Both the position numbers and the translations under genes were made by a program. From Psoroptes ovis (lineage: Eukaryota; Arthropoda; Arachnida; Sarcoptiformes; Psoroptidae): a stretch of 64,000 nt of DNA. The stretch lies in assembly GCA_002943765.1 (NCBI GenBank), contig PQWQ01000002.1, positions 5,022,001 to 5,086,000 of the forward strand, given 5' to 3'. The notes beneath the pieces are model-generated. The model was given only the letters and a program-made list of their open reading frames with translations, made no database searches and had not been told where the DNA came from. Shown here piece after piece: positions 38,226-50,000 of the stretch (position 1 is its first letter; each line of letters starts with the position of its first letter).

Positions 38226-40024
38226 TTTTTTGATTTATATTATTGTTTTAATGATATCGAAATAAATAAAAAAAAAAAACTTGATAAGCTTTTAAATTTG
38301 AAATGTTAATAATTGATATGTGATCGAAAAATTATCACAACTTTTTCACTTGAAATTATCAATATTTTTTTTTGATCAATAATTTAAAACTCAATAAAAG
38401 AGATCCAAACAATATTTATAATGGTGTCATATAAATATTCTGGAGAAAGCCTTGAATAAAAACATCTTTAACAAACAACCTACCAACAAACAAATAACAA
38501 TAATAACATCTACTCGGCATAAGAATCATTTTTTTTCTATTTTTGATTATGCCATATTTCAGTAGCTGCTGCTGCTGTTGGTGTTGTTGTTGTTGGAACA
38601 ATTTCTTTCTTTCTTTTTCTCTTCGTTACAAATATCATTATGCTTCTAATTTCAGGTTTTCCCGAAATGAAATTGTAATATTGAAATGAAAATAAAATCA
38701 AATTCTATATAATCAAAAGATGATGATGATAATAATAATAATAATGAATAAATATTTTGCATCGGCGCCATAATTTTCATCATTATTTCATCAATTCCGG
38801 TGGTTATATATTCGATTTGTAATTTAACAATTTATTTTTTTTTCAAAAAATAAACTAAATTTTAAATAATACTCGAATAAAATCAATAAATAATTTATAA
38901 AAAATAATTTATTTTATTGTATTTTATACCTGATTTTTGAAAAATCAAAACCATTAGGTGCACTATGTTTATGTTTTTGCGTGTGTGTGTACATTTAACT
39001 TGTGTACATATGCCAACAACTTTCAATGTATACACTAGGAAATTTTGAAAAATCTGAAAATTTCAAAAATTCAAAATGTAGCAAAATGCGCGAGTGTGTT
39101 CCTGATAAGATGATATCTTCCATTATCAATTCGCTATTATCACCGATAAGAGGTTTGTATGGATGGATATACTAAACACTTTTAAAATGATAATTGAATG
39201 TAATAGAAAAAAAATATCTTGTAATTGAAACCTCGATAATTTTGATCAACAACAATAGCAAGCAGGCACTATTATTTATTGTCTGTCTGTGTGTTTCTGT
39301 GCCTGCGGAAATATCATTTTTGTGTAATTAAATATCGCATTTGTTGTGACAACAACATTTTTCGCAAATACGAATCATAATTCCATCAATGTGAAAACTT
39401 AATCAATGTTTTAAATGTGAAAATTTTCATTTTGGGCGTCTTCCCTTTTTTTTCAAATATTTCTATTATTATTTCCATTTCAAGTTCATTTCAATTTTAA
39501 ACATTTTAAACATTCAAATAGAAATCAAAAGAGCAAAAATTGCAATTGTTGTTTGCATGCATGCATCCATTCATCTATCTATCTATCTATGCGCTTCTTG
39601 ATACACAACAATTTGCATCTCTTTTCCCTGCTGATCATTTCAGAAATAATAAATTACAATTACAATTGATGAAAAGATTGAGCAACAATTGCTTGAAACG
39701 TTTGTATGCAACTAAACAAAATAAACTTGATTTTTAAAAAAAATTTTGATTCAATAAGAAAAACCTACGCAAGTTTTATAATCGTGTTCATGGTTTGACC
39801 AATGATAGATTTTTCAATTCAATTCAAATGAATGTGTATTGAATTTTATTTTATTGAATCAATTCTAATTGAAATTAAATCACATAAGCATTTTCACATT
39901 ATTGTTGTTGTTGTTGTTGTTGCTTATCAATCATTGTATTCTTTTACGGGATTTTGAAATTATATCGAATTGAAAAATATTTTGATATTTATGTTGTTAT
40001 CAGCGTACTGATATTGAATTTATC
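38226..40024. promoter_or_regulatory. Divergent intergenic region, MFSD6 (-) / XKR (+), with GATA-motif cluster
   Basis: 1.8 kb between two divergently oriented starts, so it should hold both promoters. Most is AT-rich simple sequence. A cluster of five GATA-type sites lies at 39103-39150 (TGATAAG, GATATC, TTATCA twice, CGATAAG). The block around 39061-39350 is less simple than its surroundings, with CG-containing words and few homopolymers. A GCATGCATGCATCC run is at about 39556-39570. No RNA gene was seen. Confidence 0.45.
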
Positions 40025-41742
40025 ATGGAAATTCAAGATACTTTCGATAGTAATGTATGTCTGTTTGATAATTTTGTTTCTATTTTGATTGAATTTATCT
40101 GAATAATATGACAAAAATTTTTTCCATTGATTCATTTTCTTTATTGTTAATGAATTGATTTAATTTCATTTTCATTTTAGCATCATTCACCATCAAATGT
40201 AACGAATCGAAGAAAAGCAAACAACAGTAAAATGAAAGTTTGGTCAAAAACATTATTTCAACGTTTATTTCTATTATCATTATGTCGTTTAATAATTTAT
40301 TTGAATAAATTATATCAAGATTTCGGTGCTGTCAATGTTTATAGAAATGAACAAGCATTATATTTTGAAATAGTATCATTATTATGTTTATTATTACCAT
40401 CATTGATATTTGCAATATATCAAAGTTTTGCCGAATTCATTAAGAATGATGATTTTTCATGTAAATCAATTTTTACTAAATTTGTTAATGGTTTATTATT
40501 GATGCCATGGCAAATCAAAAGGTATTTAGTTTATTTAATTCAATGATTTTGTTTTGTTTGTTTTCTGATTTTTTGATTTTTTCCAAATAAAGACATTTAG
40601 ATGGTCTTTATTTTTCATCACAAAATCTTTGTTCATTTCGTGAAGCAAAAGAAAATGAAAAAGAAAATCTTTCATTTGTCAAACGTAATGCTGAAACATT
40701 GGAATTTTTTGAAGATTTTTATGCCGGTTTCATTCAAGTTGTTATGCAGATTTACATATTATCAATTGAAGCTAATAATAAATACTCATTCAGTCAGTAT
40801 TATTCATTTCTTTCTGATGATATTCTTCAATTTTTAATGTTTTTTTTTCAAAACTAATATTTCAGTCATTGGTGAAGCGATCGGTTCAGGATTATCAATA
40901 TTTTCAATGCTCATCGCTATACGTCGTAGAGATGATGGAATTTTGACTGGTATTTTTTAATGATAATATCTCATTAATTTAGATGAGTTATTTTATTTTT
41001 CTCAATTTTAATCTAAGGTTTTCTATCATTTGTGGGATGGATATCAATGTTCACTAGCCGTATCATCGTATTAGCATTAGCATCAAAAATATTAAAATAT
41101 TGGATAATATTAATATGTTTCGTACATATAATAGGCTTCACTGTTTGGGTTTATCTAATTGCAATCGATGCTTTAGAAAATGATCCACAAGTTACTGATA
41201 ATGTTCGAAAAAAGAAAAGTGGTGTCTGTACAGCGATATTGATATTTTTTTTCTTTGGCATTCCATCATTAGTAATGTGGCCATATATGTTTCATTTGAA
41301 AGAAAAACAGCGTCCAATGAAATTTTTGTTCATCATATTTCTTGAAAATGTTATATTGGCAGCAATATGGTTCGGTTTCCAATCGAAAACATCGATCGAT
41401 AATTATTGGCTAATAGCTGTTTTTGTGACAACAGTTGTTGCAACATTATTTTTATCATTATATTTTTGCCTAAAACCAAAAAATGTTGATCAAGTTGTAT
41501 TACATGATATGCGTTATACGGAAACAGATTCATTTGGTTTATATTTTGAATTTTGTGAAATTGTTTTCAATTTGAAAATAGATAGACAAGTTAAAGAATT
41601 GTTGGAAATCATACGTGATCAGCCAGAATTGGCGCATCCACGTTATCGACAACAACAACCAGATTCGAAGCAACAAGAGCCGATTAATCAACAACAGCCG
41701 ATAACACAGCCGTCGGCACCTGGATTTCATATTCAAAATTAA
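40025..41742 (+). CDS. XK-related protein (XKR/CED-8 family membrane protein)
   Basis: Exons 40025-40054, 40181-40521, 40593-40792, 40866-40949 and 41018-41742 join in phase to 459 residues. The family includes phospholipid scramblases of the plasma membrane (XKR8, CED-8) and neuronal members of less clear role. Seen: multiple hydrophobic helices; LLLMPWQIKRHLDG linking exons 2 and 3, as in XKRs between TM segments; the NAETLEFFEDFYAGFIQVVMQ block (exon 3), which matches the conserved E...E..P/AG..Q region; and four or more further helices in exon 5. The C-terminal tail of about 45 residues is Gln/Pro-rich. Exon 1 encodes only 10 residues, so the start is less sure than the rest. AATAAA lies at 41920-41925. 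Which XKR subgroup (4/6/7-like versus CED-8) cannot be told here. Confidence 0.92.
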
Positions 41743-42151
41743 GAATTAATTCCACTTGAAAAAGATGAAATCAAAATATACACTTTACTCTATTTTGATC
41801 ACATTGTGATACACATTATGTTTTTCATTTACCTTTTCTTTTTTTTTTGTTCATGTCTTGTAAATATTTGTTATAATTAAAAAAAATTAAAAAAAGATGC
41901 AGTTATCATTATTTAAAATAATAAAATATAATTAAAAAATATTTAGAAAATTGAATTACGTTTTTTAAATTCAAATCATTTTTCCAGCGAAACGCCATCT
42001 TTCTCCCGAAATTGGACATATTTAATATTTGTAAACAAATTGTTTAAAAGTTTTTTGCGCCAAAACAAATGATCTGTTTATTATTTGTTGTTTGTAAATC
42101 ATCCAATTCAATTTGTAAATAAATTATAAACAATTATCCAAGTAAAAAAAA
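41743..42151 (+). promoter_or_regulatory. XKR 3' end and TIMELESS promoter with E2F-like and CCAAT motifs
   Basis: A 409-bp spacer. The left part carries the XKR polyadenylation signal (41920-41925). The right part is a compact block with an inverted CCAAT box (ATTGG, 42011-42015) and TTTTGCGCCAAAAC at 42053-42066, which on the minus strand contains TTTGGCGC, the E2F/DP consensus. It lies about 90 bp before the TIMELESS ATG. E2F control would fit a replication-fork gene; this is inference from motif and place. Confidence 0.5.
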
Positions 42152-45100
42152 ATGCAAGCTCTCCAAGATGAAGAAGATCAAATATTGTTCAATGATGTTG
42201 TTGCAACATTGAATGATCTTGGCCATTACAATCGTTTGACAAATAAATATCAATTAAATTTGAATGATCATAATGTTTGCTTACGTGATTTGATACGTTT
42301 TCTCCGCAATGATGGACAGAATTTCATCGTTCGAAGACAGATGGGTATATCGAACATTGTTGATAATGATTTGATACCAATAATTGAACAGCATACTCTT
42401 AATGATAATAAAAATATTGATGAAAATGGAAAATCATTGATGGATAAAATAATACGTTTATTGGTTGATCTCACTAATCCGACTATTTTGCATTATTCTG
42501 ATCAGAAAATTCCTAAAGATGATAAATATGAAATGAATATTTATATGGAATTGCAAAAACATTTATTCCAATATAAATTATCATTCTCATTGCATAAACG
42601 TTTTTGGATTGTTATAACGAAATATTTGTCCAGAATATTAGAATTAGATACAGATGATCGTCAAGTTGAAGATGAAATGATGATGGAACGTATCATAATT
42701 TTGATTCGTAATGTTCTGCATATACCAATCATCGCACGTAATGGACAATTAGATGATATAAATGTTCATGATCGTATTGTCGAACATATAAATAATTATG
42801 GTTTGTTAGATATACTCCTGTATATGATCAACAATGATGAATATAGACAGTATTGTTTTCATATACTGGAAATTGTTTATTTAATGTTTCGAGAACAAAA
42901 TGCTGAATTCTTAGCCAAAAGTGTTGAAAGTGATCGAAAACAAAAAAATGAACAACAAAGTTTGAGTAGTCATCGAAGCCAATATGAACGTGAAATCGAT
43001 AATGATGAATTCGAACAAGCACGTTTACGTGATCGAAAAGAACGAGAACAAATGATGGCTAAATTTAAATCTGATGATTATACTAGATTCAAAGAGACAG
43101 CATTCATCATCAAAAATATGAAAGCTGTATCTGATCGAGATATGATTTGTTATCGTGCATATTCTAATCCAGAAAAAGCTATTGATTTCAATAAGAATAA
43201 AATCTCACAACGTCGTCCTCGCAATCGAAGACCGATGAATGAATCGGTTGGAAATAGTGATTCATTCGGTGCACAACGTATTCATCGTTCTAGTAAACAA
43301 CTTCGATCTATTTTATATGATTTTTGTTCAAAATTTTTATCCGAATCATATAATCAATTTATGGCCGAAATACGTTCAAATTTGATCCGTGGTTCATCAC
43401 AAGAACATGACGAAACATATTTTCTATGGGCATGTCAATTTTTCATGGAATTCAATCGCTATCAAACGATAGATTTGGATAGAGAGAAAAAATATCAACA
43501 AATACATGAAACATTGTCCACATCTATGTTTCATTATATACAAACAATTGTTGATGATTACATGGATCACTTAGTATTTAAAAAAGAATTTAAAAATGAA
43601 ATCGGTGATTGGTCGAAACGTTTACATCAAGCTTTGCGTTCATATCGAGAATTATTGTTTTCATTATCATATATTGAATCATTAAATTTGCCATCAGCAA
43701 CTAAAATGTGTTATCATGTAAAAACAGACATATTTACAGAGCCAGAATATCGTGAAATGTTATTACGATTAATGCAAGCATATAATGAAGAGAAAATGTC
43801 TAAAGCATACCTTCGTGATTTAATCGAAACTAATCATTTATTTTTAAAAATGTTAGAATATCATGCAAAAATAAGTTTAGATTTTAAAATAAAAGTAAAA
43901 AAACGTAAATCTTCGAAAAAAATTAACAAGAAAAAAGATAAAGAGAAAAATGATGATAATGAAACAAAGAAAGATGAAAATGATGCAGATCAATCTGATT
44001 TATCACCGGATATGATTTGGATGGCAATCATTGATGAAGTGAATGAAATATTAAATTCTGAATTAGACACCGAGTCAATATTAGATGAAGAATTATTGAA
44101 AAAATTATTTGATCCTTTAGCCGATCGAACATTGGATGAGCAAAAATTATCGATACTTCGAATGATACAAAAATTTTTATTCCAAAAAGATGTAAAAAAA
44201 GCCGTTTGTTTATATCGAGAAGCGCGTAATGCATTATCTGGATTAGATGATGAAAATGTTTTCGGTGAAATCGGTATACAGATTGAAGATGAAATGTTGG
44301 CATTAAATGGTATTTTAATGACTGAATTCCCTAAAGAAAAATCCAAATCCTTAGAAAATGATGATAATGATGATGAACAGCAAATGAATGAGATTGAAGC
44401 CGAAGATTCATTTGTTGTGCAAGAGAAAAAATTTTCAATCGATGAAACTTTGATGCGTTATGCACATCCAAATGTAGTTCGTTCATGTAGATTATTGTTG
44501 AAAAATTATCGCACAAATTCATCGGCTACTAATCATGCCATAGTACGAATGTTATATCGTTTAGCTGTCGATTTGAAAATGAAACCAATGTTTTATAATC
44601 TCGGTTATTTCGTAATATTTGAACAAATATTTGATGATCCATTGCTGAAAAATGGCAATAATAAAAGCTCACAATATAAATCCTTATACGAATTGGCAAC
44701 ATTTGCATATTATATTATCAAAAACTTTTTCAAATTATTATTTAAATATCCGAAAATTGCAAGTGAAATTTGTTTTATTGTAAATAGTCGTGAAGCTTGT
44801 CAAATGGAATGTGGTTTTGATCATGAAACTGTTGAACAAATAATACGTGAAAAGAAAGGTCTAAGTTGGAGTGATCAACAAAAATTGGAATTGGAAGTAC
44901 TATTCAATGAATACAAAGATAAAACAACCAAAGATAAAGATGTGGTTGATTTAATACAAGAACATTTAATCGATGATACTAAAACACGGCGTCAGATTTT
45001 GATTCAATTGAAAAAAATGGTACATCATATTTTGTTTTAGTATGTTTAAACTGAATAATAATATTCCTTTTCATCCTCTTTCTAGAATTTATTATCCTCA

Positions 45101-46405
45101 GATGATTTGAAAAAAAATTCACATAAAGGTCCTGCATGGTCAAAAGAAGAGTTGGATGAGTTAAAGAGCCTTTATGAAAAATTCAAAGATAATTTAGAAT
45201 TTGTTGATCATCTTCCTAAAGATGAATCATTGACAACAACCATCGTTGAGGCTGCTGATTCACAAACAGTTGATGAAATCGATGCTGATAATGTTTCCAA
45301 TCTTAAATCTAATAAAAATAGAAAACAACTAGATATTATCGATTGTATTTTAAAACATTTATCAACATCATCTCAACGTAATCGAAGACAAATTATTCGT
45401 CAATTAAAAATTGAGGTTTGAATTAAAATTATCATTAATTTCATTCAATTTTATCATGATTTCATTATTCATTTACAAAGGGTATATATGATCATTCAAT
45501 GAAAAATAAATGGTCAAAAGAATCGATTGAAGAGCTTCGTACATTATTTTGCAATTTATTCATTGATTTCAAGCAATCTTTGGACGATGAAGATAGTGAA
45601 ATGAATGGAATTAATGAAAACATTCAAATTAACAAAGATAATTTCATGGATAAATTAATGGAAAAATTCAGTGATAAAAGTAAATCCTATAGACAAATTC
45701 GGCGACAATTAAGTAAAATGGTATGAATTTTGGTGTTTTTTTTTGAAATTATTTGTTTATTTAAAATTTGTTTTTCATTCAAATTCAACATAGGATTTTG
45801 ATGATCAACTTAAATTGATCGGAATGGGCCGCAAATCATCAAATGATAAGAATGAGGATGAACAAGATGAACCGAATTCAGATGATGAAAATTCGGACGA
45901 TAATCTTGAAGAAAATGATAATGCTAATATTTATCTAGATTTAATGGGTCTTAATGATGGTGATGATGATGATGACGATGAAGTCATACGACAATATGAT
46001 GATGATGATGAAGATGATGATAATTATAACAATTATGATGCTAATATTTCAATCGGTGATGCTTCAAACAATTTTATCCCAGAGAATAATATGAAAAAAA
46101 GTTTTTCATTTGAAAAAATCCATTTCGATTCTGATAGCGAAAATGATGATGATAATAATATCAAAGAGTCAATGATTCATCTCAATGATTATATTGATAA
46201 ATTTTTAAATGAATCTGATGATTCGATCAATCAAAGTAAACGAAAGTTTCTAGAGTCTGATAATGAAGATGATGATAATGATGCTGGAAATGAATCATCA
46301 AATAAAAATGATATCAATGAAACAATCGATGAAATATCCGAATCAAATACAATATTTAATAAAAGGCGTCGAATGATTATTTTAGACGATGATGATGATG
46401 AATGA
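42152..46405 (+). CDS. timeout: TIMELESS / TIMEOUT replication-fork protection protein
   Basis: Exons 42152-45019, 45086-45415, 45481-45720 and 45794-46405 join in phase 0 throughout to 1,349 residues (human TIMELESS about 1,208). It works with TIPIN and Claspin to stabilise replication forks and signal S-phase checkpoints (family knowledge). Seen: the N-terminal Tim domain with LRDLIRFLRND and RRQMG (residues about 45-70), the long all-helical body with basic KKRKSSKKINKKK near 590, and acidic linkers. Three repeats of a W-S-x-E-x-x-E-L-x-x-L module follow (Trp at about 906, 974, 1077), each ending at an exon border. The last exon is an acidic Asp/Glu/Asn tail with a KRKFLESD and a KRRR basic patch. 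The length and the PARP-binding-like C-terminus favour TIMEOUT over the insect clock TIM paralogue. AATAAA is at 46441-46446. Confidence 0.95.
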
Positions 46406-47033
46406 GTTATGTTTGAAAATTTTATTAATCATTCTTTTCAAATAAAATTAAATAATGTTTTCACTTATGAATTTTAATGGAAATATGTTGGCATTTTTTC
46501 TCAATTTTACGTTGTCTTTAAATCTGAAATTGATCAATACTTACGTTATGCTCAGTATTATATTAATTCAGTGACAAAATGCAGATGGCTGCACGATTAA
46601 TCGAAGAAAAAGAAAGAAATTGAGAGAAATGAATTCAAATATTTGTCATGTTTTGATCTTAATTGCAAATGATTCATAGAATGTTATCGATCGGCAAAGA
46701 AACAGAATAAATAATTTTTAAATGAATGTGTTTGAAATGAAATAAAACAACATTACACCTTTTATAACAGTAAAATTATTATTTCATTTTATTTTTTCAT
46801 TTTCAACTTTTATGGAATGAATTTTTTTTGAAATCATCATCATCATACACTGCAAACACAAACACACACTCATATATATTGCAATGTTAATAATGATCAT
46901 TATAATAATTTAATTTGATTCATTATTTAATCAAATTATAATTGTAATAATATTTTTTTAATAGTAATGTATCATCAATATGTAGTAGTTAAGAATAATT
47001 GTATTTTATTTACTATTGAAAATCCCATTAACA
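46406..47033. other. Convergent 3' spacer between TIMELESS and PPP1R37
   Basis: 628 bp holding both 3' ends: AATAAA at 46441-46446 for the plus-strand gene and TTTATT (AATAAA on minus) at 47005-47010 for the minus-strand gene. A CA-rich stretch lies near 46852-46866. No gene was seen. Confidence 0.7.
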
Positions 47034-50000
47034 TTAACAAATGCATTTTTGTTGCAATTCACTATGTTTGGACGGTTTTTTGCAATAAAAATTTTCAAAT
47101 TGAATTATAAGATCATCGGATATTGAATAATCAATATTGGCGATTGTTTCTTCTACATCGGCTGGTAAACGTAATAATGATATATCAGTAAAATCTATAA
47201 AATTGAAAAAAAAATGCACCAAAATAATAAAATGAACCTTTTAATTGAAATTATTTTGAAATTACTTACCGAATTTGGCAAAAAATGTTGGTGATAAAGG
47301 CAATGAACTTTTGAGATCAAGACTTTCAAGATTGCCGGACAATTTTAATGTAAGATTTACTTTAGGCTTTGTCGGTTTTACAACACCGGTAGCCGAAATA
47401 GCTGGAGAACTCATTCGTCGAAATGACCGTGATGGCGGCTGTAATAAATGGCTTTTATTCTTGGCAAAACATGTAGGCAATTCTGCTAATGTGTCCGTTT
47501 CTTGTTCCGAAAGATCTGATCCTTCTTCCTCGGAGCTATTATTTCGATTTTCCGCTGATTTTGCTTGTACATCAATGGGCATGGAATTTTGACATTCATT
47601 CTCATCGATTGTGATTTGAATGGAAGTGGAAGTATCGAAATTATTTATTTGTTCATTATTAATATCGGTAGGAGTGGTCGCTACTGGAGAAACACTGAAA
47701 CGGCCAGATTTTACTGGACGTTCCCATGATCCAAGACTTGCTGTTCGTGCTAATAATGGTTTTCTATCATCTTCAACTTTTTCAATATCACAGACAAAAA
47801 TGTTGCTGTCATTTTCTTTATCATCATCATTGATATTGTCTTCGATTTCTTGATAAACAGATATATCACCACGTAAAAAGCCGTTCAATATAATATCAAA
47901 ATCATTGAATTTAGTATGGATACAATGTTCATTGCAATAACTATCGATTTCTTCTAATAATGGCTGCATATTAGCCTGTAAATGTATATGATCATTTTGT
48001 GGAGTGAAATTCAATTTTACAATTTGCTTATTCAAGCGCATACTATCACGTAACGCTATCAAACCATCTAAACTGATATCATTCAAACTAATATCGATCA
48101 TTGTTAATGTGCCATTATTACGGATAATATTGGAAATTGCCAAGGCGCCTATTTCATCCGAGGAATTGAATAGGAATTAATTTTAAGAAAAAGTTTTAGA
48201 ATTATTAATACCTTCATTTGTAATGAATGTAGATGATAGATTTAAATATTTGAGCGTTTTTGATTGTAAAAGACCTTCTTTAAGGATTAAAATACCTTCA
48301 TCTCCAATTGAATTGTATGATAAATCTAAACCGATCAAAGATCGACATTGAGACTTTGTATTCATTGAAAATTTGGAAAAAGAAAAAAGTAAAATTAATT
48401 AATCCAAGAAAATTCTTCTTAATCGTAATGTTTACCAATGTCTGCGATAATCTATTCATAGCTCTGCTAGTCAGTTGATTATTGCTTAAATTCAAGATTA
48501 AAATGCCAGAATTTTGTGATATTAAATTGTTTGATTGTGATTTGGATGGATCAAATAGGCTAAACATTGATGAGGAAGCAGTAGGTAATGGCTGATGTGC
48601 AAGTCCTTCACAAATATGATCAAGTCCAGTATCTTGAATAAAATTATTACGTAAATCAAGCACATTTAGAATGCTATTTCCTCTTAATAAATTTCCAATT
48701 TGTACACAATCTGCCGAACTAATTTTATTTTCGCCTAAAAATAATTCACGTAAACTGGTGTTGAATTTAATGGATGACACTGTATTATAATTATAATAAT
48801 AATAATAAATGAATAAATTACAACAATTATTTACCATTTTTAATGAGTAATGATAGTAATGATATATTGACATTTACAAACCTAATATTGCTAAACGTCT
48901 GGCCGTAAGACCGACATTTTCTAAATGTAATGTAACTAAATGTGAACCAACACGAATTGTTCGGCCCATGAATAGTAATATTTGTTCATTTAGGCCAGTA
49001 TTACTAAGATCTAAATATTGTAAACATGACGTCTTGTTATTTTTATTTTTATTTTTTTTGGTCAAAAGAAGCATAAAGAAAATGAAAATAAATTAATATA
49101 AATGATATTGAGGCAAACAAACAAACAAACATGAATGAAATACAAACTTTTTTCAATGTACGGCATAATGCTTGCCAACCAATAATGCCTATTGATTTAT
49201 TATTGGCAATGGATAAATGGGAAGCTGATTCATAGAATTCAATCATGTCGAATAAAGCTGATGCTCCCTAAAATTTGCCAAATAAATAAATAAATAAATG
49301 ATGATTTTATTCAAATGTTTCAGTCATTCATTCATTCATAAATTATTGAAAAGAATTCAATCAATCAAAAAAAGAAAAAATTCTTACATCACAATCAAGA
49401 TCACATGAATCGAAATCGATTAAACGAAATATAACACGTTTCAATATTTCTTCTAATGCTTCACATTGATGTGGATCTAATTTTTGTCCTAATCAATATA
49501 AATAAATAAATAAATTCCACATTAATTTTAGTCTTATGAAAATAATCAATAATCATTAGAATAATATTTGGAATAAAATACCATAATCATAATCATGATA
49601 ATCATTAATCATAATACAACGTTTTACAACATTAGTTTCAATTAATTGATCAAATAATATCAGAAAATAATGATTTGAAATGTTGGCGATTGTTTTGTTT
49701 ATGAAAAATAATGGTTTTCATTTAATGAATTGATGAATTAATTTCTTTTGATATCAAGAAAATATTTCTTCTCAAAAAGAAACAATCCCAATAGAGAAGC
49801 AAATAATACATTGAAACTCAACTCCTTATTGTTTAATTGCATTGAATTGAATTCAATTCTATTCAAAAATGAATGAAACAAAATATCAAAATTTGATAAT
49901 TTATATTATTATTATTAGTATTATTATGATTATTTTATTCTTCATCATCATCATCATCATGAATACAATTGTTTCAAACATATTTCCACATTGTATTATT

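Noticed and set aside
41032..41742. Reading the XKR last exon as a separate gene starting at an internal GTG
   Set aside because: The exon is in phase with the upstream exons and continues the XKR membrane domain.
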